Assembly (NCBI GenBank): GCA_960531495.1
Contig: OY482852.1
Coordinates: 34,913,117-34,977,116 of the forward strand
Length of the DNA stretch: 64,000 bases
Direction: 5' to 3'
From: Zeus faber
Taxonomy: Eukaryota > Chordata > Actinopteri > Zeiformes > Zeidae
The notes beneath the pieces are model-generated. The model was not told where the DNA came from and searched no databases. It saw only the letters and a program-made list of their open reading frames with translations. The position numbers and the translations under genes are program-made. Shown piece by piece: positions 22,630-34,000 of the stretch. Every line of letters starts with the position of its first letter. The first letter of the stretch is position 1.

Positions 22630-22905
22630 TATTCTTTGCCTTTCTTGAAACTCTCCTGCAATGTCTTCTGACGGACAGCAGGTGGTGCATGGGACTTTGA
22701 GGCTTGCTGGTTGTCTTTATGGCGATGTTCAGCCTCTTTAAAAGTGTCAGGGTGCGCTGTCTAAATGCTTGGAGGTTTCTAGTGTTGCTGCTATGTGGCA
22801 CCAGTTTATTGCAGACGGAGCATATGGCATTACCTTTGTTTATGGGAGAAAAATAGCACCACACTTTCACACTTTTTTTTCTCTCTCGACCATCAATGCG
22901 AAGTG
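22630..22905 (-). pseudogene. BED zinc finger remnant of a hAT/ZBED transposase
   Basis: On the minus strand a KVWCYFSPINKGNAICSVCN stretch, then KLVPHSSNTRNLQ, is a BED-type zinc finger start: an aromatic W-x-F pair followed by C-x2-C. The His pair is lost and the catalytic region is absent, so only the DNA-binding start survives. Confidence 0.65.
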
Positions 22906-23020
22906 GATCGGCTGGAGTCTGCACTCCAACAGCAGCAGCAAGATGGAAAACAGCAGCTCCTAACTCTACAGGCACAGGCAGACCAGGCCCATGAAATGGC
23001 TAAATGTCATGCGTAGAAAC
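22885..23020 (+). pseudogene. coiled-coil gene relic, short copy
   Basis: Encodes VDRLESALQQQQQDGKQQ and LLTLQAQADQAHEMAKCHA, nearly identical to part of the longer relic at 35,400-35,515. Heptad pattern of a coiled coil. The parent gene is not recognised. Confidence 0.6.
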
Positions 23021-23029
23021 GTACGTTTG

Positions 23030-23600
23030 CATCTTAACCAGGTTGCAAATGCCTCCTGTAGCCAGTTAAGGGTATTTCAATACTTTACTGTGGGATTTTT
23101 GTACACTTTGCCTACTTGCAGAACAGTTGTTGTTTGGAAATATTCTTATCATCCTTGCATGTGTGACATCGTTGAGGTCTGGTGCTCCCAGCTTCCACAC
23201 AACCTCAAACCATAAAGGATCCACCCCATGCTTGACAGTTGCCTTCTTTACAAATACTTGAGTATTAACGTTCTTCGGTTGTGACCCAAAGGTTCACTTT
23301 TGTTTTTTTGGACCCCAAAGCACATTGTTCCAAAAGGCTTCTGGCTTCCCAAGGTTCTCATTGGCGTACTTCAGACACTTGATTTTGTGCAATGGTTGGA
23401 GAAAGGCTTCCTTCTGGCAACTCTGCCATCAAGGTCTTTGTTGGCTATAGTGCATTGTATTATGTGGTTGTCCTATGAACAACTAGACCTGTCCAGTGGC
23501 GTGTTCTGCAGCTTTTTTTCAGTGATATGTGGTTTCTTTTGAGCTTTTCTCACCAGGCCAGTTTATCTGGAATCTCTCCTCGTCTTCCAGACCTCAATTT
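23030..23600 (-). mobile_element. Tc1/mariner transposase fragment, heavily decayed
   Basis: Minus-strand translation in shifting frames gives LKYANENLGKPEAFWNNVLW, then an AWGGS..V.GC-like stretch where Tc1 elements have VKHGGGSVMVWGC. Frames change repeatedly and no inverted ends are visible. Old. Confidence 0.7.
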
Positions 23601-25339
23601 CTGATGATTTTTCGGACAAAATAGGTACATTCAAACATTAAGTTTAATTGTAGCCTTCTTGTTGGTGGAAGTGAACGATCTTCATTTGACATCATTTGAC
23701 AATTCCGGAGAGAGAAGCCCATGGTTGTAAACTCCAGAGAGAACAGCCACCACAGTATGATAGGAGAAGGCAGGGAGTGACGTCAGAATAAATAGTTAAA
23801 CACTGGAATCACATTCACCTGATGCTGAAGCTCTAAGAAGTAGAATCAAGCATGGGCACTAGTAATCATCTTTTTAAAAAAGTAACAATGAATGATACAG
23901 AAGAGTTTGCAAAAGTTTGCACGGTGTCTTTTTCCTTTTTTTAGTGTGTAGAAACTGTATCTTTTGCAAACCCTTTTTTTTGAGCCAACTCGAGTTGGCA
24001 ATATTTCTGCATCTGTCTGCTTAAAAGGCAACACATTTACAGATGTGACTTTTTCCATTGTTCTTTTGAATGAAGGCAGGCTGCGCTGCTGCAGCCATTT
24101 TTGTGTTTTCTCAGACTCTCAGGTGCCTCTTGCTCCCGCTCTAAGATTGAGTCACTTGTTCATTTGAAGAATGCATAATATCGGTTCAGTGCGGTACCTG
24201 TTGGTACTGCTAGTAACTAGTACTGTACTGTTATTTTATTCTGTATTGACTTGGTACCAAAACATCCCTTCTTGTGACATTCAAATATTACGTGCAAGTC
24301 TTCATCAGTAAATCAAAAAACGGTCCTGTGCCACTTGAGAAGCAGATGGGGAGGTGTCATATAAAAATCTGAAAATATAAAATGCTCCTAGAAACTCATC
24401 ATTAGCTAGAACTTTCTGCCACAAACACCATGAAACAAAAACCTATGGTGTGTTGTTTGTCCTCCTGAGTAAGCGGTTAATCATTTGGAAGGTATCTGTT
24501 TACTTCCATTTTTTTAATCCAAGCAGATTTAAAAAGTCTACCTGGTTCATATTAATGCCCGCCATTGAATTTATAATACCACACTTCTGCTGTTATTTCT
24601 GCATGCGGTCTGTTTGCGTTTGGCTTGTGGTACTACCGCCACAAGAGGTCTAACCAAGCAGCTCTGTGCACAATAAACTGCAAGGCTCTTCCCCGTGTCA
24701 GCCAGTCAGAGTGGCAAAAATACTATAATATACCACTATAACATACCACTGAAAAATCACAAAAATGAAAACAAGTCTGGTTTCTACCCTGGGCACATCA
24801 TTTATAATTTTAGGGAAACTGGATTAACACAATAAACAGAAATGAAATAAAATTTGGTGAAAATGTTTTTTGTTAAACACTGGCACAATTTACCTTTGAC
24901 AGGAAAACAATTTTAGACATTAAAAAAAACAACTTTGTTCGCTCTGACAGATTTGGGGGGGCAGCGCCCTAGCACCCCCCATTGACCGGCCACCATTGGC
25001 CTCATGGTTACGGGAGCAGGGACTGCGCTCTGATGCCTCCATGCAAGACCATCTGTATTTCCTGTGGCATGCACTCCAGAAGAGGGAGCGTTGTCTGGTC
25101 ACTGTACCAAAGACCTGGATACTCAGCGTTCAGTACACGCCAATGAGATGGCAGAAGTAAGTAAGTCCTTGGCACAAATCCATGCCTTTACAGAGGAGAA
25201 AAATATGAGTTCATATTAATTAATATATTATAAGTGAGGACAGCTGCATCAGCTAATATCTCTGCAAGATACCCAGAGAAAGGAAGTGGTTGAAATGCTG
25301 CGCCAGCATGGACTAACGGACATGATCCACAGGAGTGCG
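23601..25339. other. no gene seen
   Basis: Mostly non-coding. At 24,960-25,130 the plus strand has a short coding-like stretch (DHLYFLWHALQKRERCLVTV) that I cannot assign; it may be a scrap of a mobile element. Confidence 0.4.
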
Positions 25340-25465
25340 ACAGAACAAGTGGCCTGCATCCTGTTACAGAAATAAAAGGGTTGCTTTAATCTGCAGTTTG
25401 TCTGTTGGAACTCAGAAATTGACTGCATTTTATAGAGCATCTTTCCAGTCTTGCAACCAGTCAAT
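25340..25465 (-). repeat. LTR-related scrap (fossil)
   Basis: Shares about 40 bp (GAAAT.AAAGGGTTGCTTTA, CTGCAGTTTGTC) with the LTR near 33,655-33,700. Taken as a small piece of the same LTR family. Confidence 0.5.
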
Positions 25466-25469
25466 GCAC

Positions 25470-26470
25470 TATCAAGATTCAAGAGGTTTATTTGTCACAT
25501 ACATATACATACTTTCATACATATATGCAGTGAAATGTCAATGCAACGCACTCGGTGATTACACACATTATGTCCTTGACTGAACACAGTAGCTGCCTAA
25601 GAATTTCTAATTGACTTGAATTTCTAACTGATTCCTAAAACGTAATGCAGTAAGTCGAACACTATAGAATAAAATAAAAATATATACAATAAAATAAATA
25701 GAATAGATAAAGGGAATAGGCTTATGTATATGGGATCGCATTATGTATATGGGATAGCCTAATTATGTATATACAGATATGTGCATTAAAGTGGCATGTG
25801 AATGAAGTGAGGTAGCGTTTGTGAGATGCACAGTACACAACAATACGGCGCAGCAATACGGTAACATTGAACAACCCAGAACAGTGACACAGAATGCGGT
25901 ACAGTACGCTACATACAGTACAGAAGGTAGTGGAGCCTCTGTATGTGGCTCAGTGAGGACCCCTGGTGGGGTCAACATTGAAAGTTCTTATGGCTTGCGG
26001 GAAAAAACTCCGTCTCTCTGTTCTCGCTGTGTGACTGCGGAGGCGCTTGCCTGACCGCAGCAGCTGGAACAGTCCGTTGTTGGGGTGGTGAGGATCCTTC
26101 ATGATCCTGCGGGCTCTGCTACTACGCCTCCTGCTGTATAAGTCCTACAGGGAGGGGAGTGTAGTTCCAGTGGTACGTTCAACTTAACGCACCACCCTCT
26201 CCAGGGCCCGCCTGTCCTGAGCAGTACAGTTCCCAAACCAGGCAGTGATGTTGCCTGTCAGGATGCTCTCCACTGCTCCAGAGCAGAAGGACTTGAGGAT
26301 CCTCACCGAGACCCGGAATTTCCTCAGCTGCCAGAGGTGGTAAAGACGCTGCCTCGCCTTTCTCACCAGAGTGTCTGGTTGTAAAGTCCATGTTAAATCC
26401 TCTGTGATGTGGACTCCCAGGTACTTGAAGCTACTCACCCTGTCGACAGAAGTCCCATTTATCACCAACC
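25470..26470 (-). mobile_element. Rex1/Babar-like LINE, 5'-truncated
   Basis: Minus-strand 3' UTR ending in a GAATCTT-type tail at 25,470. Before it lies the C-terminal coding end ([46 protein letters not shown]) from 26,468. It is closely similar to 42,893-44,601 and stops inside the region after the catalytic domain, so it is a recent but truncated copy. Confidence 0.85.
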
Positions 26471-26485
26471 ATCACTTAACAATAT

Positions 26486-26667
26486 ACGCCTCAATTTCAC
26501 TCATCGATGGCAGCGGCAACCATGCAAGGTGCACACCAGCTCATAGAGAGCACTTTAGGGTTCAGTGTCTTGCTCAAGGACATTTTGACGTGCTGCCAGG
26601 AGTGACCGGGTATTACCCCAGGAACCCGCTGATTACTGGACAACCAGCTCTACCTCCTGCGCCACCA
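26486..26667 (-). mobile_element. tRNA-derived SINE relic
   Basis: Reverse complement of a SINE head: GGTGGCGCAGGAGGTAGAGC, then GGTTCCTGGGG as a B-box-like stretch, then TGTCCTTGAGCAAGACACTG. The tail is missing. Confidence 0.6.
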
Positions 26668-27440
26668 TCTGCCACAAGCCACAGAAGGCATTTATATAGA
26701 CACAGGGGGCGTTCACAGATTGTGTTATCTTTCAGTTGACATGGGCGCAGTGTCTCATGCAGTCCCAGACGTATGGCCATGTGTACTCCATTGGTTGTGG
26801 GGTCCTAGGTATGAGGACCCCATTATCTTTTAGTGGTTGAGCATTATGCCACAGTGTCCGGATTACTATTAAAAATGTTGTGATTAGTATGAATACTAGG
26901 GTCCCTCTGACCCTGCAGAGTCGTTAATGGGTTAAATGGATGCAATGTGCTTTGCCGGCTCAGGCTTTCTGCTGGGTGTAATAACTGGTAGTGAGTACTT
27001 AGCTTTTGGCAGTGGCATTGGCTTCCTCGGTGGATGCAGCGCTCATGGTGTTGGTGTCGTTTTGTCCACAGGTTGGCAGGGATGTCGGTGAGCGGAGGAG
27101 ACAGTTCTGGTGGTTCAGTTGGTTCCGTTGGTTCCGTTGGGGTGAGTTGCGTTCAGTTGTGGTTATATATGGGTTTTAGTTAATAATCAGCACTACTGTC
27201 TATGCCAAATGTGTGTAGCTTGGAGTGGGTGCAACTCAGCGGTATCATCTTGCTGTGTGGTGGCTAATCTGTGGATCCTGGATGGGGTTAGTCACACACA
27301 CACACATTCACACATCATCAGCAAAGCGCATGCAGTTGGAAACAATTTTGAGCTAAAATTTTTCATCACAATTAACAGGTAATAAATAATTATTCTGTGT
27401 CATTTTAGAGTAAAACAGGAAAGAGAAATTACAATTTTGA
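26668..27440. other. no gene seen
   Basis: Contains a small hairpin (TGGGGTCCT near 26,798 and AGGACCCCA near 26,814), GT-rich sequence and a short CA run. No coding or RNA gene. Confidence 0.45.
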
Positions 27441-27870
27441 AAATAAAATTCAAAATATAAATGGGGCGGACAAAGGGGCGTAGTCAAGCACCGGCTGCGG
27501 ACCACAGAAAGACTCCGGGGCGCGTTTTACTCGCCGCTCTGCCCCTCCCGGGTCTGTGCTCAGGCGCCACTTGTGGGAGTCTCTGCCCACTGGTAAGTGT
27601 TTAGGGAAGGAGATGGAATCCTTCCGGCCGTGATGCGCCGACATGGCGAGAGTTTTATTGTTCATTTCAATATGCGGCACGCAGGCCACAATTATATATT
27701 TCACTGAGGATTATTATAATAAATGTGGATAATGATGATCCTCTTGGGCGCAGGAGGAATGGCGTGCCACTGCTGGGCTGCTTATGAGCCTGTGCGCCGA
27801 TTCCCTTTGTAAGACAGACAAACATTAAGAAAACTCCCTGCCTCCAGTCGGACCAATCAGCTGAACACAA
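27441..27870 (-). repeat. LTR and primer-binding region of a retrovirus-like element (fossil)
   Basis: Minus strand: CCAAT-containing upstream part near 27,850, AATAAA near 27,655, and an LTR end next to TGGCGCC at 27,563-27,569, a lysine-tRNA-type primer-binding motif. It shares ordered blocks with 6830-7725 and lacks that copy's SINE. At 27,465-27,500 it also contains, in the opposite orientation, the segment found at 7660-7705, so it is rearranged. Decayed. Confidence 0.6.
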
Positions 27871-27929
27871 GTGGACAGAAATGGAATAAATTTCAATATT
27901 TATGTGACAAATAATCTCTTGAACTTGAA

Positions 27930-28200
27930 CCTAAGGATCAGCTGATTCTTAAAACTTGGAACGAGCTTCCTGTCACATACCACACAATGCAGCTTGTGAG
28001 TATTGCCGTATTGACCATGTTTGGCTCTCCATACGCATGTGAGCAGTCTTTCTCGCATCTGAGGAACATTAAGACCAACCTACGCTCACGTTTAACTGAT
28101 GGAAGCCTCAACGTAGCATGAAGCTTAACCTCACTACGTATGAACCAGACTACAAGGACATCAGTAACACCGTGCAGCACCAAAAGTCGCATTAATGGTT
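27930..28200 (+). pseudogene. hAT transposase C-terminal dimerisation remnant
   Basis: Plus-strand translation gives SIAVLTMFGSPYACEQSFSH, then LRNIKTNLRSRLTDGSLN. This is the conserved hAT C-terminal block of the ZBED5/SCAND3-like type. No upstream catalytic part is adjacent; it is a different, older copy than the hAT at 28,744. Confidence 0.75.
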
Positions 28201-28735
28201 TAAAGTATTTCATTTATTATTGGTTAGCTACAGTATAACAACAATTACTAAGAAGAATAAAGAGAATCCTTAGTAATTCTCTTCATATTCTTGCTGTCCA
28301 GGAAAAGAGAACGGAGTATAACAACAATTACTAAGGAGAATAATGAGAAATTGATTATATATTGCGCTTTTTTTAAGTACTCAAGGATGTGTTATACATT
28401 AAAAATGTATGCCTTACTTAAAAAATTCACACATTTAGTTGCATTCAATTGTATTAAATATTATATGGCTCACAAGGAAATACATTTAGAAATATTTGGC
28501 TTTTCTGGCTCTCCCAGCCAAAAAGGTTCCCGACCAATGCTCTCGCCGCTCACTTCCTCCTATCTCCGTCCGTGACTTTTAACAGTCCATTTCTTATCCA
28601 TTTTCCATGTCATTCTATTTCCCTCACAATACAATAATATGTCCGTCATCTTTATCCCAACAGCAGTCAAACAACAATAATTTCAGCAATAATGCTGCAA
28701 CACAAAATACAGTGCACATGAGGAGGAAGCACACA
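28201..28735. other. no gene seen; direct repeats
   Basis: Two direct copies of ATAACAACAATTACTAAG at 28,234 and 28,317 start about 33 bp of similarity. The first copy is also followed by CTTAGTAATT, giving a small hairpin. Otherwise AT-rich. Confidence 0.5.
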
Positions 28736-28743
28736 TTCTACAA
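28736..28743. repeat. hAT target-site duplication, left
   Basis: TTCTACAA, identical to 30896-30903. Confidence 0.95.
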
Positions 28744-30895
28744 CAGTGATTTTCAACCAGTGTGCGTGAGAGATCATCAGTTGTGCCGTGGGAAATTATC
28801 AATGAATGCTCTATTTTCCAACTCCATTCATATATGAACTATAAGGCGCATCTGTCCCTTTAAGAAATGGAACCGTAGCACTCCCGCGTCACCTATGAAG
28901 TGACGCGGGAGTGCAGCGAGTGACAGTGATGGAGAAGTTTTTGAGAAGGGAAAATGCAAATGCCGAACAGGGCGCTGAACAAAATTCTGACACAGATGAA
29001 GGCCCTAATATGAGTGGTGGACAAAAGAAAAAAGAAAAGACGGTGAGCTCGAGGCAATACAGCGAAAGCTCTTTCATTTGGATTCACTTTCACCGGGGAT
29101 GCAACGGCACCGACTCCGCTGTGCTTGGTGTGTGGTGAGAAGCTGTCCAATAGCGCCATGGTGCCAAGCAAGCCTAAACGCCATCTCCAAACGAAACACC
29201 CTTCCGTTCAAAACAAGCCGACGGACTATTTTGTACGCTTACGTACAAACAATGACCTTGTTAAATACCTTGTCGCTGATCTCGTAGCTAAATCAAAAAA
29301 GTCCCACACTGTGGCAGAAACATTAATACTGCCAGCTTGTAAAGCCATTGTAAATGAGATGCTCGGCCCTGACGCGGCCAAAGAGATAGCTAAAGTGCCT
29401 CTCTCAGATAACACAATTGCCCGTCGTATTGATGACATGTCTGCGGATATCGAAACTGTTGTTTTAGAAAAGATGCGCATCAGTAAGAAATTTGCCTTGC
29501 AACTTGATGAGTCGACGGATATTGGTGGACATTGTCAGCTCTTGGCCAACGTGCGTTTTGTGGATGGAGAAGCCATTAGAGAAAACTTCCTATTTTGCAA
29601 GGCACTGCCAGAAAAATCAACAGGAGAGGAAGTATTTCGGGTCACGTCGGAATATCTTGACAAAAGCGCACTTACGTGGGAAAACTGCACAGGTGTCTGC
29701 ACTGATGGAGCAGCAGCCATGGTCGGGCGCATCAAAGGCTTCGTAAGTAGGGTCAAAGAAAAACCCAGATGTTACTGTTACGCACTGTTTTTTGCACCGT
29801 GAGGCCCTCATGGCAAAGCCCTTAGCAGCAGATCTAGCTCCTGTGTTGGATGATGTTGTGCGCATAGTGAACTTTGTGAAAACGCGACCTTTGAAATGTC
29901 GCTTATTTGGGTCTTTGTGTGAGGAAATGGGAGCGGAACATAAAGTCTTGTTGCTCCACACGGAGGTCCGGTGGCTGTCGCGCGGCAAAGTGCTGGTCCG
30001 AGTGTATGAGCTGCGAGAGGAACTTAAGGTTTTTCTGACAAACGAGAGGTCCGATTACTCAAAGCTGCTTGCAGGTGATGAGTGGTGTGCAAAGCTGGCA
30101 TACCTGGCTGATATATTCCATCATCTGAATGAACTTAACACACGGATGCAAGGCCGAAATGAAAACCTGCTTACAAGCACTGATAAAATGAACGGATTCC
30201 GTTTAAAGTTGCAGCTCTGGCAACAACATGTGCAGTGTGGCAGCCTTGAGATGTTCCCACTCACCGTGAAGCTGCGTGATGGCAACACTGCTGCAATGTG
30301 CGACGTGATTGGCACACATTTGAAAACTCTTGAGGAGAAGTTGTCATTTTATTTCCATTCAGCCTTCACAGAATGCCTTGACTGGGTTAGGGACCCATAC
30401 AGCTCAGCATCCATTGCTGGAAAGGACATGACTTTAAAGGAGCAAGAGGAACTCATTGAACTGAAACAAGATCGTAGTTTAAAGCTAAAATTTGCTGATC
30501 TTCCTTTGGACAGTTTTTGGTTATCTGTTGCCAAGGAGTTCCCCATTCTGGCCAACAAAGCTATTTTGACATTGCTCCCGTTTTCAACCACATCTGTGTG
30601 AGCTGAGCTTCTCAAGCTTGGCTGCGATAAAAACTAAAAACAGAGAGAGACTGAGAGCTGTTGAGCAAGAGCTTCGTGTGTGTCTTTCGACCATTTCTGC
30701 CAGGATATCCATTTTGTGTTCATCGAAACAGGCCCAGGTTTCACACTAAGTGAGTGTATAAATACATTAAAAAACATATTAACTATATGTATTACTGCGT
30801 TAGTGTCATTCTGTGTCATTTTGGTTGGTGGTGTGCCCCAGGATTTTGTAAATGTAAAAAATGTGCCGCGGCTCAAAAAAGGTTGAAAATCACTG
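28744..30895 (+). mobile_element. hAT (Charlie/ZBED type) DNA transposon, nearly whole
   Basis: 2152 bp bounded by perfect 15-bp terminal inverted repeats (CAGTGATTTTCAACC; its reverse complement at 30881-30895) and a perfect 8-bp target duplication, TTCTACAA. Eight-bp duplications and the CAGTG..CAACC end are hallmarks of hAT-Charlie elements. One transposase gene fills the interior. The clean borders and single-base lesions suggest a young insertion. Confidence 0.95.
28929..30749 (+). pseudogene. hAT transposase, ZBED5-like, with about three frameshifts
   Basis: Cut-and-paste transposase. From ATG 28929: a Lys-rich N-terminus, a BED-type finger ([20 protein letters not shown], then [10 protein letters not shown]), the catalytic core entry [17 protein letters not shown], the [15 protein letters not shown] block near 29,720, [20 protein letters not shown] near 29,970, and the C-terminal hAT dimer block starting [20 protein letters not shown] near 30,597. 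Stop TAA at 30,749. By comparison with this protein family, small deletions shift the frame near 29,075, 29,765 and 30,590; otherwise the order and length are complete. Confidence 0.9.
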
Positions 30896-30903
30896 TTCTA
30901 CAA
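30896..30903. repeat. hAT target-site duplication, right
   Basis: TTCTACAA, identical to 28736-28743. Confidence 0.95.
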
Positions 30904-31074
30904 CTACCAAAGTCTTACCACGTCCCAGACATTCAACACTAATACAGATTTTTAAAATGGCTCTGCGCAGAATAAACAGATCTCACAGCATACGGAGCAC
31001 ACACACTAATCTCACAACATAGAGAACACACACACGCAGAAGTCAGTCATAGACTGTAGTGAACAGCAATGTTT

Positions 31075-31460
31075 TTAACCTGCTTTAAAAGTGTTGAATG
31101 TGGGGGCCTCTCTCAGGTCCTCCAGCAGGGTGTTCCATTCACTTTGAGCATAGATAAGGCAGCCTCCCCTGCTTTAGAATTGGTACGAGGATAGTTTAAA
31201 GACTGTGGACTGTGGACCTGAGAGTTCTATAATTAGCATTTATTTTATTTACTGAGGTGCAAGGCCATTTATAGCTTTATATACAAGTAGCAGAATCTTA
31301 AAATCAATCCTAGTTTTAACGGGGAGCCAATGTAGAGATCTAAGAACAGGTGAGATGTGTTCACTTTTTATTTTTTGTCCCAGTGGGAACGTGTGCAGCT
31401 GCATTTTGGATGAACTGAAGCCTCTGCACAGCTGATTTCGGGAGGCCATTGAATAGACCA
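31075..31460 (-). mobile_element. L2/CR1-like LINE 3' fragment
   Basis: Minus strand: a stretch SEHISPVLRSLHWLPVKTRI, then DFKILLLVYKAINGLAPQ, which is the conserved C-terminal block of L2/CR1 reverse transcriptase ORFs (compare HWLPVKFRISYKLLL in the copy near 10,550). Short 5'-truncated scrap. Confidence 0.75.
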
Positions 31461-32030
31461 TTACAGTAGTATAATCTACCTGTTATGAATGCATGGATAC
31501 ATTTTTCAGAGTCTGCTTTTGACAGGAAGCCTCTTCATTTTTGAAATGTTTTTTTTTATAATTATGTTTTTTTTGTGATGTGATTGATATGGCTCTTGAA
31601 ATTTTGATCGCCGTCAATTATTACACCCAGATTTTTGACTTCATTCTTGCTGTCCAGAAACAGAGAACTGAGATGAGTTGCAAATTTCTGTCTCTGAGCC
31701 TTTGCACCAAAGATGAGTAGTGCAGTGTATTGTCATCATTTTCTAATTTTGCTACAGCCGATGGCGGTACATGTTTTATCAGACAAAGGAAGTTTTACGG
31801 GTGTTTCGGTGAAGGGTATTAGTGTGTGTGAGGCTCACTAACGATAAAGGTTAATTTATGACTTAAAAGATTTAAATCAATGGTTGGGAACTCGACAACG
31901 GCATTCAAATACACGGACGTGTGTATTTCATCATTACTTTTATCATCGGGTGTAATTGAGTGTGTGTGGGTGCGATTCACAATATTCACATTTGTGTGTG
32001 TATGTGTACGTGTCACCTGATCAGGGTGTG
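31461..32030. other. no gene seen
   Basis: AT-rich with GT-rich patches (31,955-32,015). No gene or clear element. Confidence 0.4.
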
Positions 32031-32034
32031 CAGA

Positions 32035-33000
32035 GCCATCGCTTGGGTCGTTCCCTGGGGTCCCCTCCTCCCGGCGTCAACTCTGATATTGTCCAGATTT
32101 CTGTTGCAGCATGGAACAGTCGCTGGTCCAGTGTCCTTCTGGCCACAGCGATGGCACTATGTTGGGACTTCCTCGGCCTCGGGCGATTGAGACGGCTTCC
32201 ACGGAATCCTCCGCCTCGTTTGGTCTGGCCTTTTGATCTTGTTTGCCGTCTTTGTCCCTTTGGTGTGTCTCATAGGCGTGTTCAGCATGGAGGATGGTGT
32301 CACCGAGGGTCGCCGTCTTCCAGGTGACAAACGAGCGTTTCAACATGTCACCGAGTGGGAACATCAGTCCGTTGATGAATGTGGACTGTAGATGAGTCTT
32401 ATATGGTGTCAGGGGGAGTGCCCCCATATTTTCAGGTTTCACCAGTCCACTGTGGTTGTGGAAAACAACTTTCAGGCGTCCGGCGTAGGCTTGTGGTGTC
32501 TCGTCGCCGTGGAGGTCGACCACTGGTATGTCTGCGTTGATGATGTTAGGCTCATCGTTAAGGACGAGGTTGGGTAGATTTGGAGGTTGACCCCGCACGG
32601 AAGGATAGGAGTCCAGGTCCAGATCCAGTATTTTCACCAGGAACATAGGATACAAGGAAATACATTTATTAGCATTATACGGTGGTGGTGCTGATGGTTT
32701 CTACTTTCTTTGTTCCTTTTCCTGGCCCTGTCTCTTTCCCTGATCTCCATCTCTCGGCCCTTTCCCTCTCCCTGCTTCTCATCTTTGTTCTTTTCTCTTT
32801 TATTTGCTTCCTCTGCCCACTCTCCAAAAGCCCACCAATCGGCCTTGTACTTCCTCTTTTTCATTCCTTTATCTTGTAATCTAACCTTCAGCTGCTGTAG
32901 CTGATTCAGACTAAAGCTTCCTCCTGTGGGAAAACCTAAGCTTTCCCATTCTACCAAACTTATACATTTGTAACATTCCTTCGATCCCCTAACTTGTTGA
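32035..33000 (-). mobile_element. retrovirus-like gag fragment (fossil)
   Basis: Minus-strand reading gives a charged Lys/Glu-rich region (about 32,700-32,950), then a gag-like stretch (VVDLHGDETPQAYAGRL, LQSTFINGLMFPLGDML) and a zinc-knuckle-like end (GHWTSDCSML). It follows, on the same strand, the LTR at 33,530-34,000. Broken, with at least two breaks in the visible part; pol is not present downstream. Confidence 0.65.
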
Positions 33001-33057
33001 TCCTTCTGTAGTGTTTTACTATTACTTTTATTACTATTACCAAGTCTACTTTGAATT

Positions 33058-33060
33058 ATT

Positions 33061-33103
<43 letters not shown>

Positions 33104-33106
33104 TTT
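33058..33106. repeat. (TTTA)n microsatellite
   Basis: About twelve TTTA units in the leader region between LTR and gag relic. Confidence 0.95.
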
Positions 33107-33529
33107 TGTTACTAATTTATTTAATGGTTGCCTTTTAACCTGGAGATTTCCTTTGTGTCAATTGGGGTTTCCGTATTCTCCCTTTTTATCTATTTCAAGT
33201 AACTATTTACCGTCTCCATATATAAATCACATTCTATTTCACATACTTTACCGTCATAATAGAACTGTGGAAACCACATTTCATTTGACGTACTTAACGG
33301 TCTGAATAGAAGTAAACATAGTTGTCACTATATTTCCAGGTTTCTTCTAAACCTTGGTTAAAAATTAAGGAATAAAACAACCAATGTCCTCACTTTTGGA
33401 AAATCCATTGGCATTTGGATCATAAAATAAATCCTGAATATTTTTAATTTTTGAATTTACAATTAGAAGATTTATTTCAAACACTTCGCACAACATCTGT
33501 CTCATCCCGCTATCAGGAACGTAGAACGA

Positions 33530-34000
33530 GGCGGCGCCCCAGAGTCCCACCGAAGGACGGTGCTCCAAACGAGGGTTTTATTCGATGCCGGCTCTGTTGT
33601 TGATGGTCCCCCTGGACGCAGGTTGATCCTGTTCCATGATACCAGATTCAGGTTAAAGAAATTAAAGGGTTGCTTTATTCTGCAGTTTGTCCGTCGGTGG
33701 TTTTGAATAAAGAGGCAGAGAGATGCTGGTTTTTCTTGTACAAGGGTCGGGTCAGAGGTTTGCTCTCGTGCAGCTCTCTGAGGCGAACATTATTTTCAGG
33801 GAGTCAGAGAAAATATGATCAGTTTGACGTCACAGATTTATACGTGTTCCAGATAAGTCTTGACACGTCATGGACAGTAAAGTGCTGTTCTTGCTCTTCA
33901 GCTGCATCGGCGGGGGAGGGCCGAAAAGATGATAGCATACAGACTCTACTCCCATTTGCACGGTTTGGAAAACCATGGGAAAATAAAGATTTGTGACTGA
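33530..34000 (-). repeat. LTR of the retrovirus-like fossil
   Basis: Minus strand: TATAAA near 33,840, AATAAA near 33,575, then an end next to GGGGCGCC at about 33,534, a primer-binding-like motif. Outer border uncertain. The gag fragment follows downstream. Confidence 0.55.
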
